The notes beneath the pieces were generated by a model. It saw only the letters and a program-made list of their open reading frames with translations. It did not search any database and was not told where the DNA came from. Shown here piece after piece: positions 46,221 through 55,257 of a stretch of 64,000 nt of DNA; the stretch's first letter is position 1; each line of letters opens with the position of its first letter. The translations under genes and the position numbers were made by a program. Location: contig CBDANN010000007.1 of NCBI GenBank assembly GCA_965197635.1, positions 124,001 through 188,000 on the forward strand. Direction: 5' to 3'. The DNA is from Bin87 sp965197635. Lineage in GTDB: Bacteria > Chloroflexota > Dehalococcoidia > Lucifugimonadales > UBA3495.

Positions 46221-48101
46221 TCAGTGACACGGCTCCGCCGACCGACACGCCCGGATCAGGTCGAAGTGGCCGTAGTTCGCGCCGTCCGATCCTGGGAACT
46301 CCCAGGTGTCGATAATGTCGGGGTTCGCCACGAACTCGATGAAGATGTAGAACAGCGGAATGTAGGCGTACTCCTCAAACAGGATGTCGCCCATGGCGTT
46401 CTGTATCTCCGTCCGCTCAGCCACGTCGGCGGAATTGCTGAGGCGGAAAAACAGCTCGTCCAATTCCTCCGTCTCGTAGAAGTGGCCGGCGCTGCCGGAG
46501 CGGTTGAACAGGCTCAACTGGGCATACACCGTCTTGTAGGATGGCGGCACCACCCACAGTCCGAGGGTTTTTTCCTTCTTGGTGCGTCGCTCGGCGACGA
46601 ATGTATTGAACTGCCATTCCTCGTAGGTAACATCAAACCCCACCTCGTCCAGCATGACGCCCATGGCCTGCATCAGGTCCGGCGATTCGGGGAACCCGAA
46701 GATGTTCATTACCATCAACTTCTGGTCCGGCCCGTCATCCTCGGTGTAACCGGCCTCCGCCAGCAACTCCCGCGCCCGTTCGGGATCATATCCGTACTTT
46801 TCGTCATAGCGTTCTAGCCAGGCGGGATCCCAGCCGGGCAGGTTGGGGTAGAATCCACCCACCGGGCTGATGGTCACCCGACCGCTGAAAAGCGTATCGA
46901 CGAGCAGGTCCTTGTCAATCGCCCGGTTCGCCGCCTCCCGAACCCGGATGTCGGTGGCCGGGAGATCGGGGTACATCCACGGCATTTCCCACGTGCTGGG
47001 CTTGCTGTGGTCTTCCGTGAACGAGTACGTACCCTCAAAGACGCCCCATAGCTGGTTGCCGGGGAAGTTGCTCTGTATGACCTTCATCCCGTGATTGGAC
47101 ACGGCTACGTCGGCCAGTTCCCGGGTCAACTCGGTGAGGTGAATTTCGCCGCCCAGCAGTCCGGCGTTGCGGGTAGCCGGCTCGGAAATCCAGCGCAGGT
47201 CAACCATGGGCCAGTCCACTTCCAGCGGATTATTGCCTTCGCCGTTGAGCCGCCAATGCTCGGGCAGCTTCTCGAAGAGCACGTTTACGCCCAGTTTCCG
47301 GTCGGCGTAGCGGTATGGACCGGTTCCGATCATGTCTTCCATGTAGCCGTCCAGACCTTCGGCATCCCAAAAGGCCTTGCTCATCATCAGTCCGCCGCCG
47401 CTGGGAGCGACGTAGAACAGAAAGTCCGGGTTGGGGTTTTTCAACTGCACGACCAACTCGGTGTCGCTGATGATCTCTGATCCGTCCAGGTCAATGGTGC
47501 GCCAGTCGTTGGCGTAGGCCAGTATTGAGTCGTCGTGCGCCATCATCCGGGCGCTGTGGAGCACGTCCTGAGCGGTGAACGCACCCCAGCCGTCGTGAAA
47601 CTGCACGCCGTCCACCAGTTGGAACGACCACTGCGTGCCATCTTCCGACAGTTCCCAGCTGGTGGCCAACTGAGGCACCCAGATATTTTGTTCAGCGTCA
47701 ATGTCCACGAGCACTTCCATCACCAGGTCCATCTGCTGGTGATGGTCAACTGTGCCAGCCCAAGGCAGGTTCGTCTCGCCGGCAGAGGGGTCAACTGCGA
47801 TGACCAGAGTGTCGACTTTGAGTTGGCCCATTTGCTCGGCGGCCGCAGTAGGCCGAGCGGTGGGCGCCACGGTGGCCGCCGCCCGGAATGCTGGGGCGGT
47901 CGGCGAAGCCTCGGGTTGGGCAGCCGGTTGCGCTGACGTTGGGGCGGTAGTCACTGCTGCTGCTGCTGCAGGAGCCGGTTGCGTCGCGGACACTGGAACG
48001 ACTTCCTCAGGAGCGGCAGTCTGACAGGCTACAACCGCAGCCAGCAACAAAGGCACCATGATTACGATCAGAATGCGCGGTGTGCTTATCATGCTAAACA
48101 T
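46221..48101 (-). CDS. Peptide ABC transporter substrate-binding lipoprotein
   Basis: A 626-residue family 5 binding protein. The lipoprotein signal MISTPRILIVIMVPLLLAA ends in VVAC, followed by an Ala/Pro/Thr linker to about residue 95. The binding domain has WVPQLATSWELSEDGTQWSF, the TGPYRYADRKLG stretch, and FGFPESPDLMQAMGVML. It captures peptides or similar solutes outside the membrane. ATG at 48101 is chosen because GGAGG lies 10 bases before it; the TTG at 48110 is too close to that site. Confidence 0.9.
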   Translation of the reverse strand: MFSMISTPRILIVIMVPLLLAAVVACQTAAPEEVVPVSATQPAPAAAAAVTTAPTSAQPAAQPEASPTAPAFRAAATVAPTARPTAAAEQMGQLKVDTLVIAVDPSAGETNLPWAGTVDHHQQMDLVMEVLVDIDAEQNIWVPQLATSWELSEDGTQWSFQLVDGVQFHDGWGAFTAQDVLHSARMMAHDDSILAYANDWRTIDLDGSEIISDTELVVQLKNPNPDFLFYVAPSGGGLMMSKAFWDAEGLDGYMEDMIGTGPYRYADRKLGVNVLFEKLPEHWRLNGEGNNPLEVDWPMVDLRWISEPATRNAGLLGGEIHLTELTRELADVAVSNHGMKVIQSNFPGNQLWGVFEGTYSFTEDHSKPSTWEMPWMYPDLPATDIRVREAANRAIDKDLLVDTLFSGRVTISPVGGFYPNLPGWDPAWLERYDEKYGYDPERARELLAEAGYTEDDGPDQKLMVMNIFGFPESPDLMQAMGVMLDEVGFDVTYEEWQFNTFVAERRTKKEKTLGLWVVPPSYKTVYAQLSLFNRSGSAGHFYETEELDELFFRLSNSADVAERTEIQNAMGDILFEEYAYIPLFYIFIEFVANPDIIDTWEFPGSDGANYGHFDLIRACRSAEPCH

Positions 48102-48404
48102 TGCAGACAAACCTCCGAATTAGCGTCATATGAACGTGAAAAACACCTAGTTCAGGGCAATAAATGCGCCAGTCCGGGTGTTTATCGCAAGTTTATTAGC
48201 ACGGTACGCCGGTAGTCAACATCGTAATTCAGCAATTTTATACCTCAAAGGATCAGAATCCGTAAGTAATCCACGGCTTTTATAATCTTCTGCTTCATCA
48301 TCTTCACCGTGTTTCGGAACCGCGCCGGCCCGCTTGACACTAGGTCTGGCCGGGCTATCATGGTGCCACTCTCGCCGCCTGCGATGGCGCTACGGAGCGA
48401 AACC
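48102..48404. promoter_or_regulatory. Divergent promoter region of the peptide transporter genes
   Basis: 303 bases between outward-facing genes. TATAAT at 48281-48286 may be a -10 for the rightward permease. No clear operator was found. Confidence 0.4.
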
Positions 48405-49322
48405 GTGCAGCGTTACATCTTCATCAGAGTACTGCAGACGATTGTCGCCCTGTGGGCCGTGAGCATCATCGTATTCGCCTTGGCACGGATCACGGGCAAT
48501 CCCCTGGATACCCTGCTCTCTTTTGAATCAACGGAAGAAGATCGGATAAGGGTAGCCAAGGCCTGGGGTCTCGACCGCCCCTTGTACGTCCAGTACTTCA
48601 CCTTCATCGGCAATGCTTTTCGAGGTGAGTTTGGCGAGTCGTTCAAGTGGCGCCGCTCGGCTCGCAGCTTGGTGGTGAACCGGCTGCCGGCAACCTTGGC
48701 CCTGGCAGGATTGGCCATTGCCATCGCCACCATCATCGCCGTGCCCATCGGGGTTTTGACGGCAGTAAAGCGCGATACCATTTTCGATTACGGCGGCAAA
48801 GCGTTGGCGCTGGTCGGACAAGCCGCGCCCCCCTTCTGGGTAGGTCTGGTGCTGATCTGGGTGTTCGGGGTGGCGTTGGACGTGGTTCCCACGTCGGGCC
48901 GCAGCGGCGGGACGTCCTACATATTGCCCGCGATTTCCCTGGGGCTGTTCTGGGTGGCGGCGCTAATGCGCCTCATACGCTCCTCGATGCTGGATGCCCT
49001 GGACAGCGAATACGTCAAGCTGGCGCGGGTCAAGGGCCTGCCCGAATGGAAAGTGATCTGGAAACATACTTTGCGTAACGCCGCCATAGCGCCCATCACT
49101 TATTTCGGGATCATCCTGGGTTCGCTGATGGTGGGCTCCGTGTCCATTGAAACGGTTTTCGCCTGGCCAGGGGTGGGGTTCCTAGCCTTCCAATCTGTCC
49201 TGGCCCGAGATTTTCCCGTCATTCAGACCGTGGTCCTCCTCTTCAGCGTCATTTACATTGTGACCAATCTGGTGATCGACATCCTTTATGCTTACCTGGA
49301 TCCCCGCATCCGGTACAGTTAG
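48405..49322 (+). CDS. Peptide ABC transporter permease, DppB-like
   Basis: A 305-residue permease with six predicted helices. It begins MQRYIFIRVLQTIVALWAVS (GTG start) and has the usual RAKAWGLDRPLY-type loop, here RVAKAWGLDRPLYVQYF. The coupling stretch ALDSEYVKLARVKGLPEWKV lies before the last helices. GTG at 48405 is preferred since GGAG lies 7 bases upstream; ATG at 48384 is an alternative. Pairs with the C permease at 43.1 kb despite the opposite strand. No ATPase gene is in the window. Confidence 0.9.
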   Translation: MQRYIFIRVLQTIVALWAVSIIVFALARITGNPLDTLLSFESTEEDRIRVAKAWGLDRPLYVQYFTFIGNAFRGEFGESFKWRRSARSLVVNRLPATLALAGLAIAIATIIAVPIGVLTAVKRDTIFDYGGKALALVGQAAPPFWVGLVLIWVFGVALDVVPTSGRSGGTSYILPAISLGLFWVAALMRLIRSSMLDALDSEYVKLARVKGLPEWKVIWKHTLRNAAIAPITYFGIILGSLMVGSVSIETVFAWPGVGFLAFQSVLARDFPVIQTVVLLFSVIYIVTNLVIDILYAYLDPRIRYS

Positions 49323-49388
49323 ATTGGCCCAAGCACACCCTGTCCATTCTGTTCGCCGTTGTAAGACGGCCTAACTGGAGCTAGCGTA

Positions 49389-50198
49389 ATGACGGCCTCA
49401 ACTCAAAACGGATCTATCTCGGTTGTAGTGCATGGCGCTACCGGGCGAATGGGTGCGGAAACTGTCCGTGCGGTCGCTGGCGCGGATGATATGGCGCTGG
49501 TGGGAGCAACTTGCCGCACTCCGCGCGGAGACACGTTGCAGACTCCCGCCGGAGAGGTGCCGTTGTCCACCGATTTACCGTCTCTCCTTGACGCAGTGCA
49601 GCCACAGGTGATGGTCGAGTTCACCCACGCGGAAGCCTGTATGGCCGCCGCGCCGTTGGCCGCAGACCGCGGCATCCACATGGTGCTGGGGGCAAGTGGG
49701 CTGAACGCCGGCCAATTGCAGGAACTGGACACCATGAGCCGGGAACACGGCATCGGGATTGTCGTCGCGCCCAACTTCGCCCTGGGCGCGGTGGTGCTGA
49801 AAAAGCTGGCGGAGCAGGCCGCCGCATTTTTCGACTACGTTGACGTGGTGGAAGCCCATCACGAAATGAAGATCGATTCTCCCTCAGGCTTCTCACTGGC
49901 CATTGCGCGCGGTATGAGAGAGGAGCGCGGCAGCGATTTTCAGCGTAACGAGACCACCGTACACCACCTGCCGGAAACTCGCGGCGGCGACACGAGCGGA
50001 GTCGGAATACACAGCCTGAGGCTCCCCGGGCGCAGCGCGCACCACGAGGTTATTTTCGGCGCGGCAGGGCAGACGCTGAGCATCCGCCACGACACGTTGG
50101 GCCGCGATTGCTACATGCCGGGCGTGCTGCGTTGCGTGCGAGAGGTGGTTCGCCGCCCCGGCTTGACCGTGGGGTTGGAAACAGTGCTCGGCCTGTAA
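49389..50198 (+). CDS. dapB: 4-hydroxy-tetrahydrodipicolinate reductase
   Basis: A 269-residue DapB, reducing the cyclic product of DapA with NAD(P)H in lysine and peptidoglycan precursor synthesis. NAD(P)-binding GATGRMG at 16-22, and the catalytic block EAHHEMKIDSPSG with His157-His158 and Lys161. Normal length. The gene is first in the order dapB-asd-dapA, with 254 and 321 bases between them, so they may have separate promoters. Confidence 0.94.
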   Translation: MTASTQNGSISVVVHGATGRMGAETVRAVAGADDMALVGATCRTPRGDTLQTPAGEVPLSTDLPSLLDAVQPQVMVEFTHAEACMAAAPLAADRGIHMVLGASGLNAGQLQELDTMSREHGIGIVVAPNFALGAVVLKKLAEQAAAFFDYVDVVEAHHEMKIDSPSGFSLAIARGMREERGSDFQRNETTVHHLPETRGGDTSGVGIHSLRLPGRSAHHEVIFGAAGQTLSIRHDTLGRDCYMPGVLRCVREVVRRPGLTVGLETVLGL

Positions 50199-50452
50199 CT
50201 GCGCGACTACGCGTTCGGTTGTCTGGACGGTAATAAGCGCCGGGTGTAACCTAATTCAGCCGATTCAGGCGCTTGGGCAGCATCCGCGGTGGGACCGCAA
50301 CACGTATTAGTAATATGTCGGGGGTGAACCACCTCGAACAAAGGCGCCGACTTAGACCAAACCCCAGAATCGAAGGCATTTGGCTGGTTCAACGCCGTAT
50401 CTGCCTTGACATCGCGGCGTCATGATCGAACCATTTGAACGACAGGAGCGAA

Positions 50453-51487
50453 ATGGACCTGCAAGGATTAAAACTCGCCATCGTTGGCGCCACCGGGGCT
50501 GTGGGTCAGGAGACCATTCGCCTCATCGAGGCTCGTTGCCCTCAGCACACCAACCTGAAGCTGCTGGCCTCCAAGCGCTCGGCCGGCCGCAAGATGGAGG
50601 TGAACGGCAAGACGTTCACCGTGGCCGAGACCACCGCTGACAGTTTCGATGACGCGGACCTGGTGTTCATCTCGGCCCGCACCGAGGACTCCCGCCGGTT
50701 CGGCCCAGTGGCGGCGGCGGCGGGCGCCATGGTGATCGACGACTCCAGCGCCTTTCGCATGGATCCGGCGGTACCTCTGGTGGTGCCGGAGGTCAACGGC
50801 GACGACCTGGATTGGCATGACGGCATCGTGTCCATTCCCAACTGCTCAACCACGCCGTTGGTCATGGCGGTGCATCCCCTGCGGCAGGCCAGCGCCATCC
50901 GCCGCATCGTAGCGGATACCTACCAATCAGTGTCAGGCGCGGGCGGTGCGGCCATGAACGAACTGCGCGATCAGACCCGCGCCGTGATGCACGGCGGTCC
51001 AGCGGAACCGGACGCGCAGCCGCAACAAATCGCCTTCAACGTCATTCCTCAAATCGACAGCTTCAACGCATCGGGTTACACCCGCGAAGAGCAGAAGATG
51101 ATTGACGAGAGCCGCAAGATACTCCACGAGCCCGAGATGGCAGTATCGGCAACCTGCGTGCGGGTGCCGGTGTATATCTCGCACTGTGTCGCAGCCCATT
51201 TGGAATTTGCGGAACCGGTGTCTCCCGGAGAGGCCCGGGAGTTGCTGAGCCAGATGCCGGGCGTTGTCGTACAGGACGATCCCACGGTTTCCGTCTATCC
51301 CATGCCGGTGGACGCTGCGGGATGTGACGACGTTTTCATAGGGCGCATTCGGAAGGATGCATCGCATCCCAACGGACTGGCGATGTGGGTGGTGACCGAC
51401 AACCTGGTGAAAGGCGCGGCCCTCAACGCCTTGCAAATAGCCGAACAGGCAGTGGCACGAGCAGTAGTACACGGCAAACGCAGGTGA
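50453..51487 (+). CDS. asd: Aspartate-semialdehyde dehydrogenase
   Basis: A 344-residue Asd making aspartate semialdehyde, the substrate of DapA. NADP-binding VGATGAVGQ at 11-19, active-site Cys131 in SIPNCSTTPLVMAV, and SVSGAGGAAMNELRDQ as in the family. The ATG at 50453 follows AGGAG 5 bases upstream; a TTG at 50435 is less likely. Confidence 0.94.
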   Translation: MDLQGLKLAIVGATGAVGQETIRLIEARCPQHTNLKLLASKRSAGRKMEVNGKTFTVAETTADSFDDADLVFISARTEDSRRFGPVAAAAGAMVIDDSSAFRMDPAVPLVVPEVNGDDLDWHDGIVSIPNCSTTPLVMAVHPLRQASAIRRIVADTYQSVSGAGGAAMNELRDQTRAVMHGGPAEPDAQPQQIAFNVIPQIDSFNASGYTREEQKMIDESRKILHEPEMAVSATCVRVPVYISHCVAAHLEFAEPVSPGEARELLSQMPGVVVQDDPTVSVYPMPVDAAGCDDVFIGRIRKDASHPNGLAMWVVTDNLVKGAALNALQIAEQAVARAVVHGKRR

Positions 51488-51808
51488 ATCCGATGTAGGA
51501 ATGTGCGTTCCCAGGGCAATCGCATTTGAAATTACAACCCCGTCACGCCGGCGAAAGACGGAGTCCATAAGGTCATTGCATGAACGAATTGGAAACGTAA
51601 TTAACGAATTCGGTCACTGGATTCCTGCTTGCGCAGGAATAACGGGCATTAAACTGCCCATATGCGATTGCCCTGTGTGCGTTCCGCTTGGTATCGCATA
51701 GCGTTGCGCCGATGTGTATAATGCCTAGAATATGCTGGAAAAGCGCACATCGTGTGGCGAAAGCGCCCTTATCGGCGCTGTGCAACCACACACGAGGAGG
51801 GATGCTTT
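51488..51808. other. Intergenic region before dapA with repeat and -10 box
   Basis: 321 bases without a gene. It holds the second copy of the 29-bp palindromic repeat (51617-51645) and TATAAT at 51717-51722, 87 bases before dapA, a likely -10. No lysine riboswitch was recognised. Confidence 0.45.
51617..51645. repeat. 29-bp palindromic interspersed repeat, copy B
   Basis: Perfect 8-bp arms ATTCCTGC and GCAGGAAT around TTGC, in the opposite orientation to copy A at 15278-15306. Confidence 0.75.
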
Positions 51809-52711
51809 ATGCCTACTGAAATTGGTCGGCTGATCACTGCCATGGTAACGCCGTTTGACGAAGGCGGGCAAGTTGACTACGAACAGGCCAAGCGTCTCGC
51901 CAAAGGCCTTTTGGATTCCGGTTCAGATGGGCTGGTCGTCACTGGCACCACCGGCGAAGGTCCGGCGCTGTCCATGGAAGAAAAGGCCCGCCTGTACGGC
52001 GAGGTCAAGGACGCGATTGGTACCCGAGGAGCGGTGATTGCCGGCACCAGCGACAATAACACCACTGCCTCCATTGAGTTGAGTCGGGAAGCTGAGCAAG
52101 TCGGAGCGGATGCCCTGTTGCTCACCGTACCGGCGTACAACAAGCCGCCTCAGGAAGGACTGTACCAGCATTTTCGAGCATTGGCCGAATGCACCAATCT
52201 GCCGGGAATGCTATACAACGTGCCCAGCCGCACCAGTCTTAATATGACCAACGACACCACGGTACGGCTTTCCGAGATAGCAAACATCATCGGCATCAAA
52301 GAAGCCAGCAGCGACCCAGTTCAGATAGCCAAAGTGATTCGCGATACCCCGGATAATTTCCGGGTCTGGTCAGGCAATGACGACGAAACGTTCGGCATCA
52401 TGTCCATGGGTGGTTACGGCGTGGTCAGCGTTGCCGCTCACCTGGTGGGAAATCAGATCAAGCAGATGATGGGTTTGACCCTGGAAGGCGACGTCGAAGC
52501 CGCTGGCGCGGAGCACCTGAGGTTGCTGGATATGTTCAAGGGCCTCTTCATCGTGTCCAATCCCATTCCGGTGAAATACGGCCTAAATCGGTCCGGTTTC
52601 AACGTCGGAGACCCCAGGCTGCCTCTCGTGCCACCAGACGAACGGACCGCGGCCCAGCTTGATGAACTGCTGGGTCGGTATGACATAGACATCGCAGCGC
52701 CGGCCGATTAA
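51809..52711 (+). CDS. dapA: 4-hydroxy-tetrahydrodipicolinate synthase
   Basis: A 300-residue DapA aldolase condensing pyruvate with aspartate semialdehyde. Thr-Thr pair in TGTTGEGPA (47-48), Tyr136 in LYNVPSRT, and Schiff-base Lys164 in IGIKEASSDP. The ATG at 51809 is backed by GAGGAGGG 8 bases upstream. Together with dapB and asd it covers the committed steps to diaminopimelate; the N-acetylneuraminate lyase alternative is unlikely given this setting. Confidence 0.94.
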   Translation: MPTEIGRLITAMVTPFDEGGQVDYEQAKRLAKGLLDSGSDGLVVTGTTGEGPALSMEEKARLYGEVKDAIGTRGAVIAGTSDNNTTASIELSREAEQVGADALLLTVPAYNKPPQEGLYQHFRALAECTNLPGMLYNVPSRTSLNMTNDTTVRLSEIANIIGIKEASSDPVQIAKVIRDTPDNFRVWSGNDDETFGIMSMGGYGVVSVAAHLVGNQIKQMMGLTLEGDVEAAGAEHLRLLDMFKGLFIVSNPIPVKYGLNRSGFNVGDPRLPLVPPDERTAAQLDELLGRYDIDIAAPAD

Positions 52712-52854
52712 ACAGGCCGGCGTTGGCAATTTTACGCATCGGTGAAGACCGCACCAACCGCAGGCGCACCTCCCAATACCCATTTCCCTTTCCTGCGGTC
52801 GGACCCCATTTTGCTAGAGTGTACTTTGCCCTTGTGATGACAAGGAGTACAGAA

Positions 52855-53766
52855 ATGTCGCTACGTACAGTTATTTTTGTTGATGGTCAGAACTTCCGGC
52901 ACAATTTGCGGGACTTCCATTTCCGTTCTGACCCACCCCACCCCAACAATCCCGAGTACCGGCTTGACGAAAAACACTTCCGTTGGCAGGAGTTCTTCCA
53001 AGACGCCTTGGGGAAGTTTGACGATGTAACGGGCTGGGACCATCAATTGATCCGGGTCTACTGGTACTACGCGGAGAACATCACGCCGTGGTCGCCGAAT
53101 TTGTGGCGGGCCCAGCGCATCGTCGACGATTACGGCATGAGGATCCCCGAGTTGACCACTGATTTGGTGATCCAAAAAGCCCAGGACTGGTACGAGCACG
53201 AGTTTCGTCGTTTCCACCAACTTCGCAAGTCAGTGTTCGAGGAGATCCAGCAAAACACCAACTTCCTGGAGTTCAAATACGTCGGCCAATACGTGGTGCA
53301 ACCCTTCCGGCCGTACCGCCTGGAGTATGATTACGACGGCAACATCAACTTCCAGGGCACCCAAGTAGGGGAAAAGGGGGTGGACATCGGTATCGCCGTG
53401 GACATGATTTCCAAAATGGAGAGCTTCGACGTTGCAGTTTTGGTGTCCGGGGATAGCGACTTTTTCCCGGTGGTGCGATACCTGAAGGACAACCTGAAGT
53501 ACGTGTACCACTTCTCAGTGGGTCGAGGAGTGGGACAAGAAACGCAGTACTTTGCGCCGGCGCTGCGGAGCGTGGTGGACTGTTTCCAGGGCTTCGACGA
53601 ATTGGAACTGCTCAGCAATTACGTCAACGAACACGCGGGCATCCCGCCGGCGATCATGGATACCATAAATATGCGGGCCGCCGAATTGGAACGCATTTTG
53701 GATGCGGAGGAATTGCAATTCCGCCGGCCGGTGGACCACGATGAAGCCCTTGCGCCGCGTCGATGA
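52855..53766 (+). CDS. NYN domain (LabA/DUF88-like) protein
   Basis: A 303-residue NYN/PIN-fold protein. The opening VIFVDGQNFRHNLRDFHF holds the first acidic residue (Asp10); EKGVDIGIAVDMISKMESFD and VLVSGDSDFFPVVRYLKD supply the others. The fold belongs to metal-dependent RNases, so RNA cleavage is the best guess. The ATG at 52855 has AAGGAG 8 bases upstream. A hairpin follows the stop. Confidence 0.85.
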   Translation: MSLRTVIFVDGQNFRHNLRDFHFRSDPPHPNNPEYRLDEKHFRWQEFFQDALGKFDDVTGWDHQLIRVYWYYAENITPWSPNLWRAQRIVDDYGMRIPELTTDLVIQKAQDWYEHEFRRFHQLRKSVFEEIQQNTNFLEFKYVGQYVVQPFRPYRLEYDYDGNINFQGTQVGEKGVDIGIAVDMISKMESFDVAVLVSGDSDFFPVVRYLKDNLKYVYHFSVGRGVGQETQYFAPALRSVVDCFQGFDELELLSNYVNEHAGIPPAIMDTINMRAAELERILDAEELQFRRPVDHDEALAPRR

Positions 53767-53767
53767 C

Positions 53768-53789
53768 GGGCGGGTTTCCACACCCGCCC
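53768..53789. terminator. Convergent hairpin terminator
   Basis: GGGCGGGT and ACCCGCCC arms with a 6-base loop between the ends of the NYN and acyltransferase genes; only a short T pair follows. Confidence 0.6.
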
Positions 53790-53803
53790 TTCCGCACATT
53801 CCG

Positions 53804-54475
53804 TCAGCCCGGGCGCCGCGAGCTATTGGCTGGAAGCCGCAACGCGTCTGCATAAGCGCCTCGATAAGATTCGGGCAATAAGGCCGCGATACGTTCCATC
53901 ACCATGTCAGTTACTGAGTTCAGCACCGACTTGGTTATGGGGCCTTCAATGTGGGGCGGAGTGAACGGCGTCCCGATATTCACTTGCCAACTGGCCAAAG
54001 GCACGGGCATATGCCATGACGCGAACTTCTCTGTGCCGGCAATCCCGACGGGCAGGATGGGCGCCTGGGTTTTGAGGGCCAACCAGGCCAAACCGGTGCG
54101 CGCGCGTTGCAATTCGGACGTGGGGCTGATGCGGCCCTCCGGGAACATCAGGATCGCTTTATCCTGTTCCAGCGCGGCCAAAGCGTACCTCAGGGCCTCG
54201 CCACCACCTCGTTCCCGGTCAAGCGGGACCGCGCCAACCGCATTACAGTAAAATCGGCCAACAGGCTTTTCCCAAAGCTCCTTTTTGGCCAGGAACACTA
54301 CCTGCCTGGGCAGCGCGACCACCAGAGTTCCAGCGTCGTTCAACGACAGGTGATTGCTGGCCACCAAGAGCGGTCCGTATGGAGGCATGGCCTCCTGGCC
54401 GGTAACGGTAAAACGACCGGTCATCCTCCACATTATCTTCCCGAAGTAGCGGCTGGGCTGATACAACCACGCCAT
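53804..54475 (-). CDS. 1-acyl-sn-glycerol-3-phosphate acyltransferase (PlsC-like)
   Basis: A 223-residue membrane-bound acyltransferase. Catalytic H-x4-D in VASNHLSLNDAG, then the phosphate-binding MFPEGRISPTSEL and PILPVGIAGTEK. It would acylate lysophosphatidic acid in phospholipid synthesis. ATG at 54475 is chosen (GGAG upstream). It lies 22 bases after cmk on the same strand, an arrangement found in many bacteria. Confidence 0.88.
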   Translation of the reverse strand: MAWLYQPSRYFGKIMWRMTGRFTVTGQEAMPPYGPLLVASNHLSLNDAGTLVVALPRQVVFLAKKELWEKPVGRFYCNAVGAVPLDRERGGGEALRYALAALEQDKAILMFPEGRISPTSELQRARTGLAWLALKTQAPILPVGIAGTEKFASWHMPVPLASWQVNIGTPFTPPHIEGPITKSVLNSVTDMVMERIAALLPESYRGAYADALRLPANSSRRPG

Positions 54476-54497
54476 CGTGTCACTCCTACCAGACGTA

Positions 54498-55205
54498 TTA
54501 CAGGTGGTTGGCAGCGGCGCGGATTGCTGCCACCACTGCCCCCACCGACTGAGCCATGTCAATGCCATCGGTATTGATCACGACAGCTCCGTTTGCTATC
54601 ACTAACGGAGAATCGGAACGTTCGGAGTCCAACTTGTCCCGGCGCAGGGTGTCGGACAGCACCTGCTGGTAATCCGCCGACCCGCCCGACTCCCGTTGCT
54701 GCTCGAATCGCCGCCGTGCGCGCTCTTCGGGGAAAGCGTCGATGTAGATTTTCACGTCGGCGTCCGGCAGAACGACTGAACCGATGTCCCGTCCTACCAT
54801 GACGATACCGCCTCCTGAGGCGATGGTCCGCTGTTGTTCAACCAATGCGGCACGCACTTTCGACATCGCGGACACCGCCGAGACGTTCCGGTCAACGGCC
54901 GCGGTGGACAATTCGCTTTCCAACCATTGGCCGTCAATGTTGATGGCGCCGTCCTGGCGCTCGGCGTCTCCCACGTTCATACTGCATTCTTGGGCCAGCC
55001 GGCCAATGGTTGCATGGTCAGTAACGGGTACGCCGGTATGCAAAACCAACCAAGTCACGGCCCGATACATTATTCCGGTATCCAGGAACCGCAGGCCCAA
55101 CTCAATGGCCGCCGCTTTCCCGACCGAACTCTTGCCCGACGCCACGGGCCCGTCAATTGCCACCACCGGGCATAAATCCTGGGTTGTACGGGAGGGGTAT
55201 CCCAT
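54498..55205 (-). CDS. cmk: Cytidylate kinase
   Basis: A 235-residue CMP/dCMP kinase. P-loop GPVASGKSS at 19-27, then ELGLRFLDTGIMYRAVTW, GRDIGSVVLPDADVKIYIDA and SDSPLVIANGAVVINTDG. The ATG at 55205 has no ribosome site and lies only 7 bases after an extended -10 TGCTATAAT, so the mRNA may be leaderless. Confidence 0.93.
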   Translation of the reverse strand: MGYPSRTTQDLCPVVAIDGPVASGKSSVGKAAAIELGLRFLDTGIMYRAVTWLVLHTGVPVTDHATIGRLAQECSMNVGDAERQDGAINIDGQWLESELSTAAVDRNVSAVSAMSKVRAALVEQQRTIASGGGIVMVGRDIGSVVLPDADVKIYIDAFPEERARRRFEQQRESGGSADYQQVLSDTLRRDKLDSERSDSPLVIANGAVVINTDGIDMAQSVGAVVAAIRAAANHL

Positions 55206-55212
55206 GACCAAA

Positions 55213-55221
55213 ATTATAGCA
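55213..55221 (-). promoter_or_regulatory. Extended -10 promoter of cmk, leaderless start
   Basis: TGCTATAAT on the minus strand ending 7 bases before the cmk ATG, so transcription would begin at or next to the start codon. Confidence 0.5.
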
Positions 55222-55257
55222 TTACCGTCTGGTTGACCATGACATCAGAAGCAACGT

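Noticed and set aside
51488..51808. Lysine riboswitch upstream of dapA
   Set aside because: No conserved lysine-aptamer core was found; the only structure is the short palindromic repeat.
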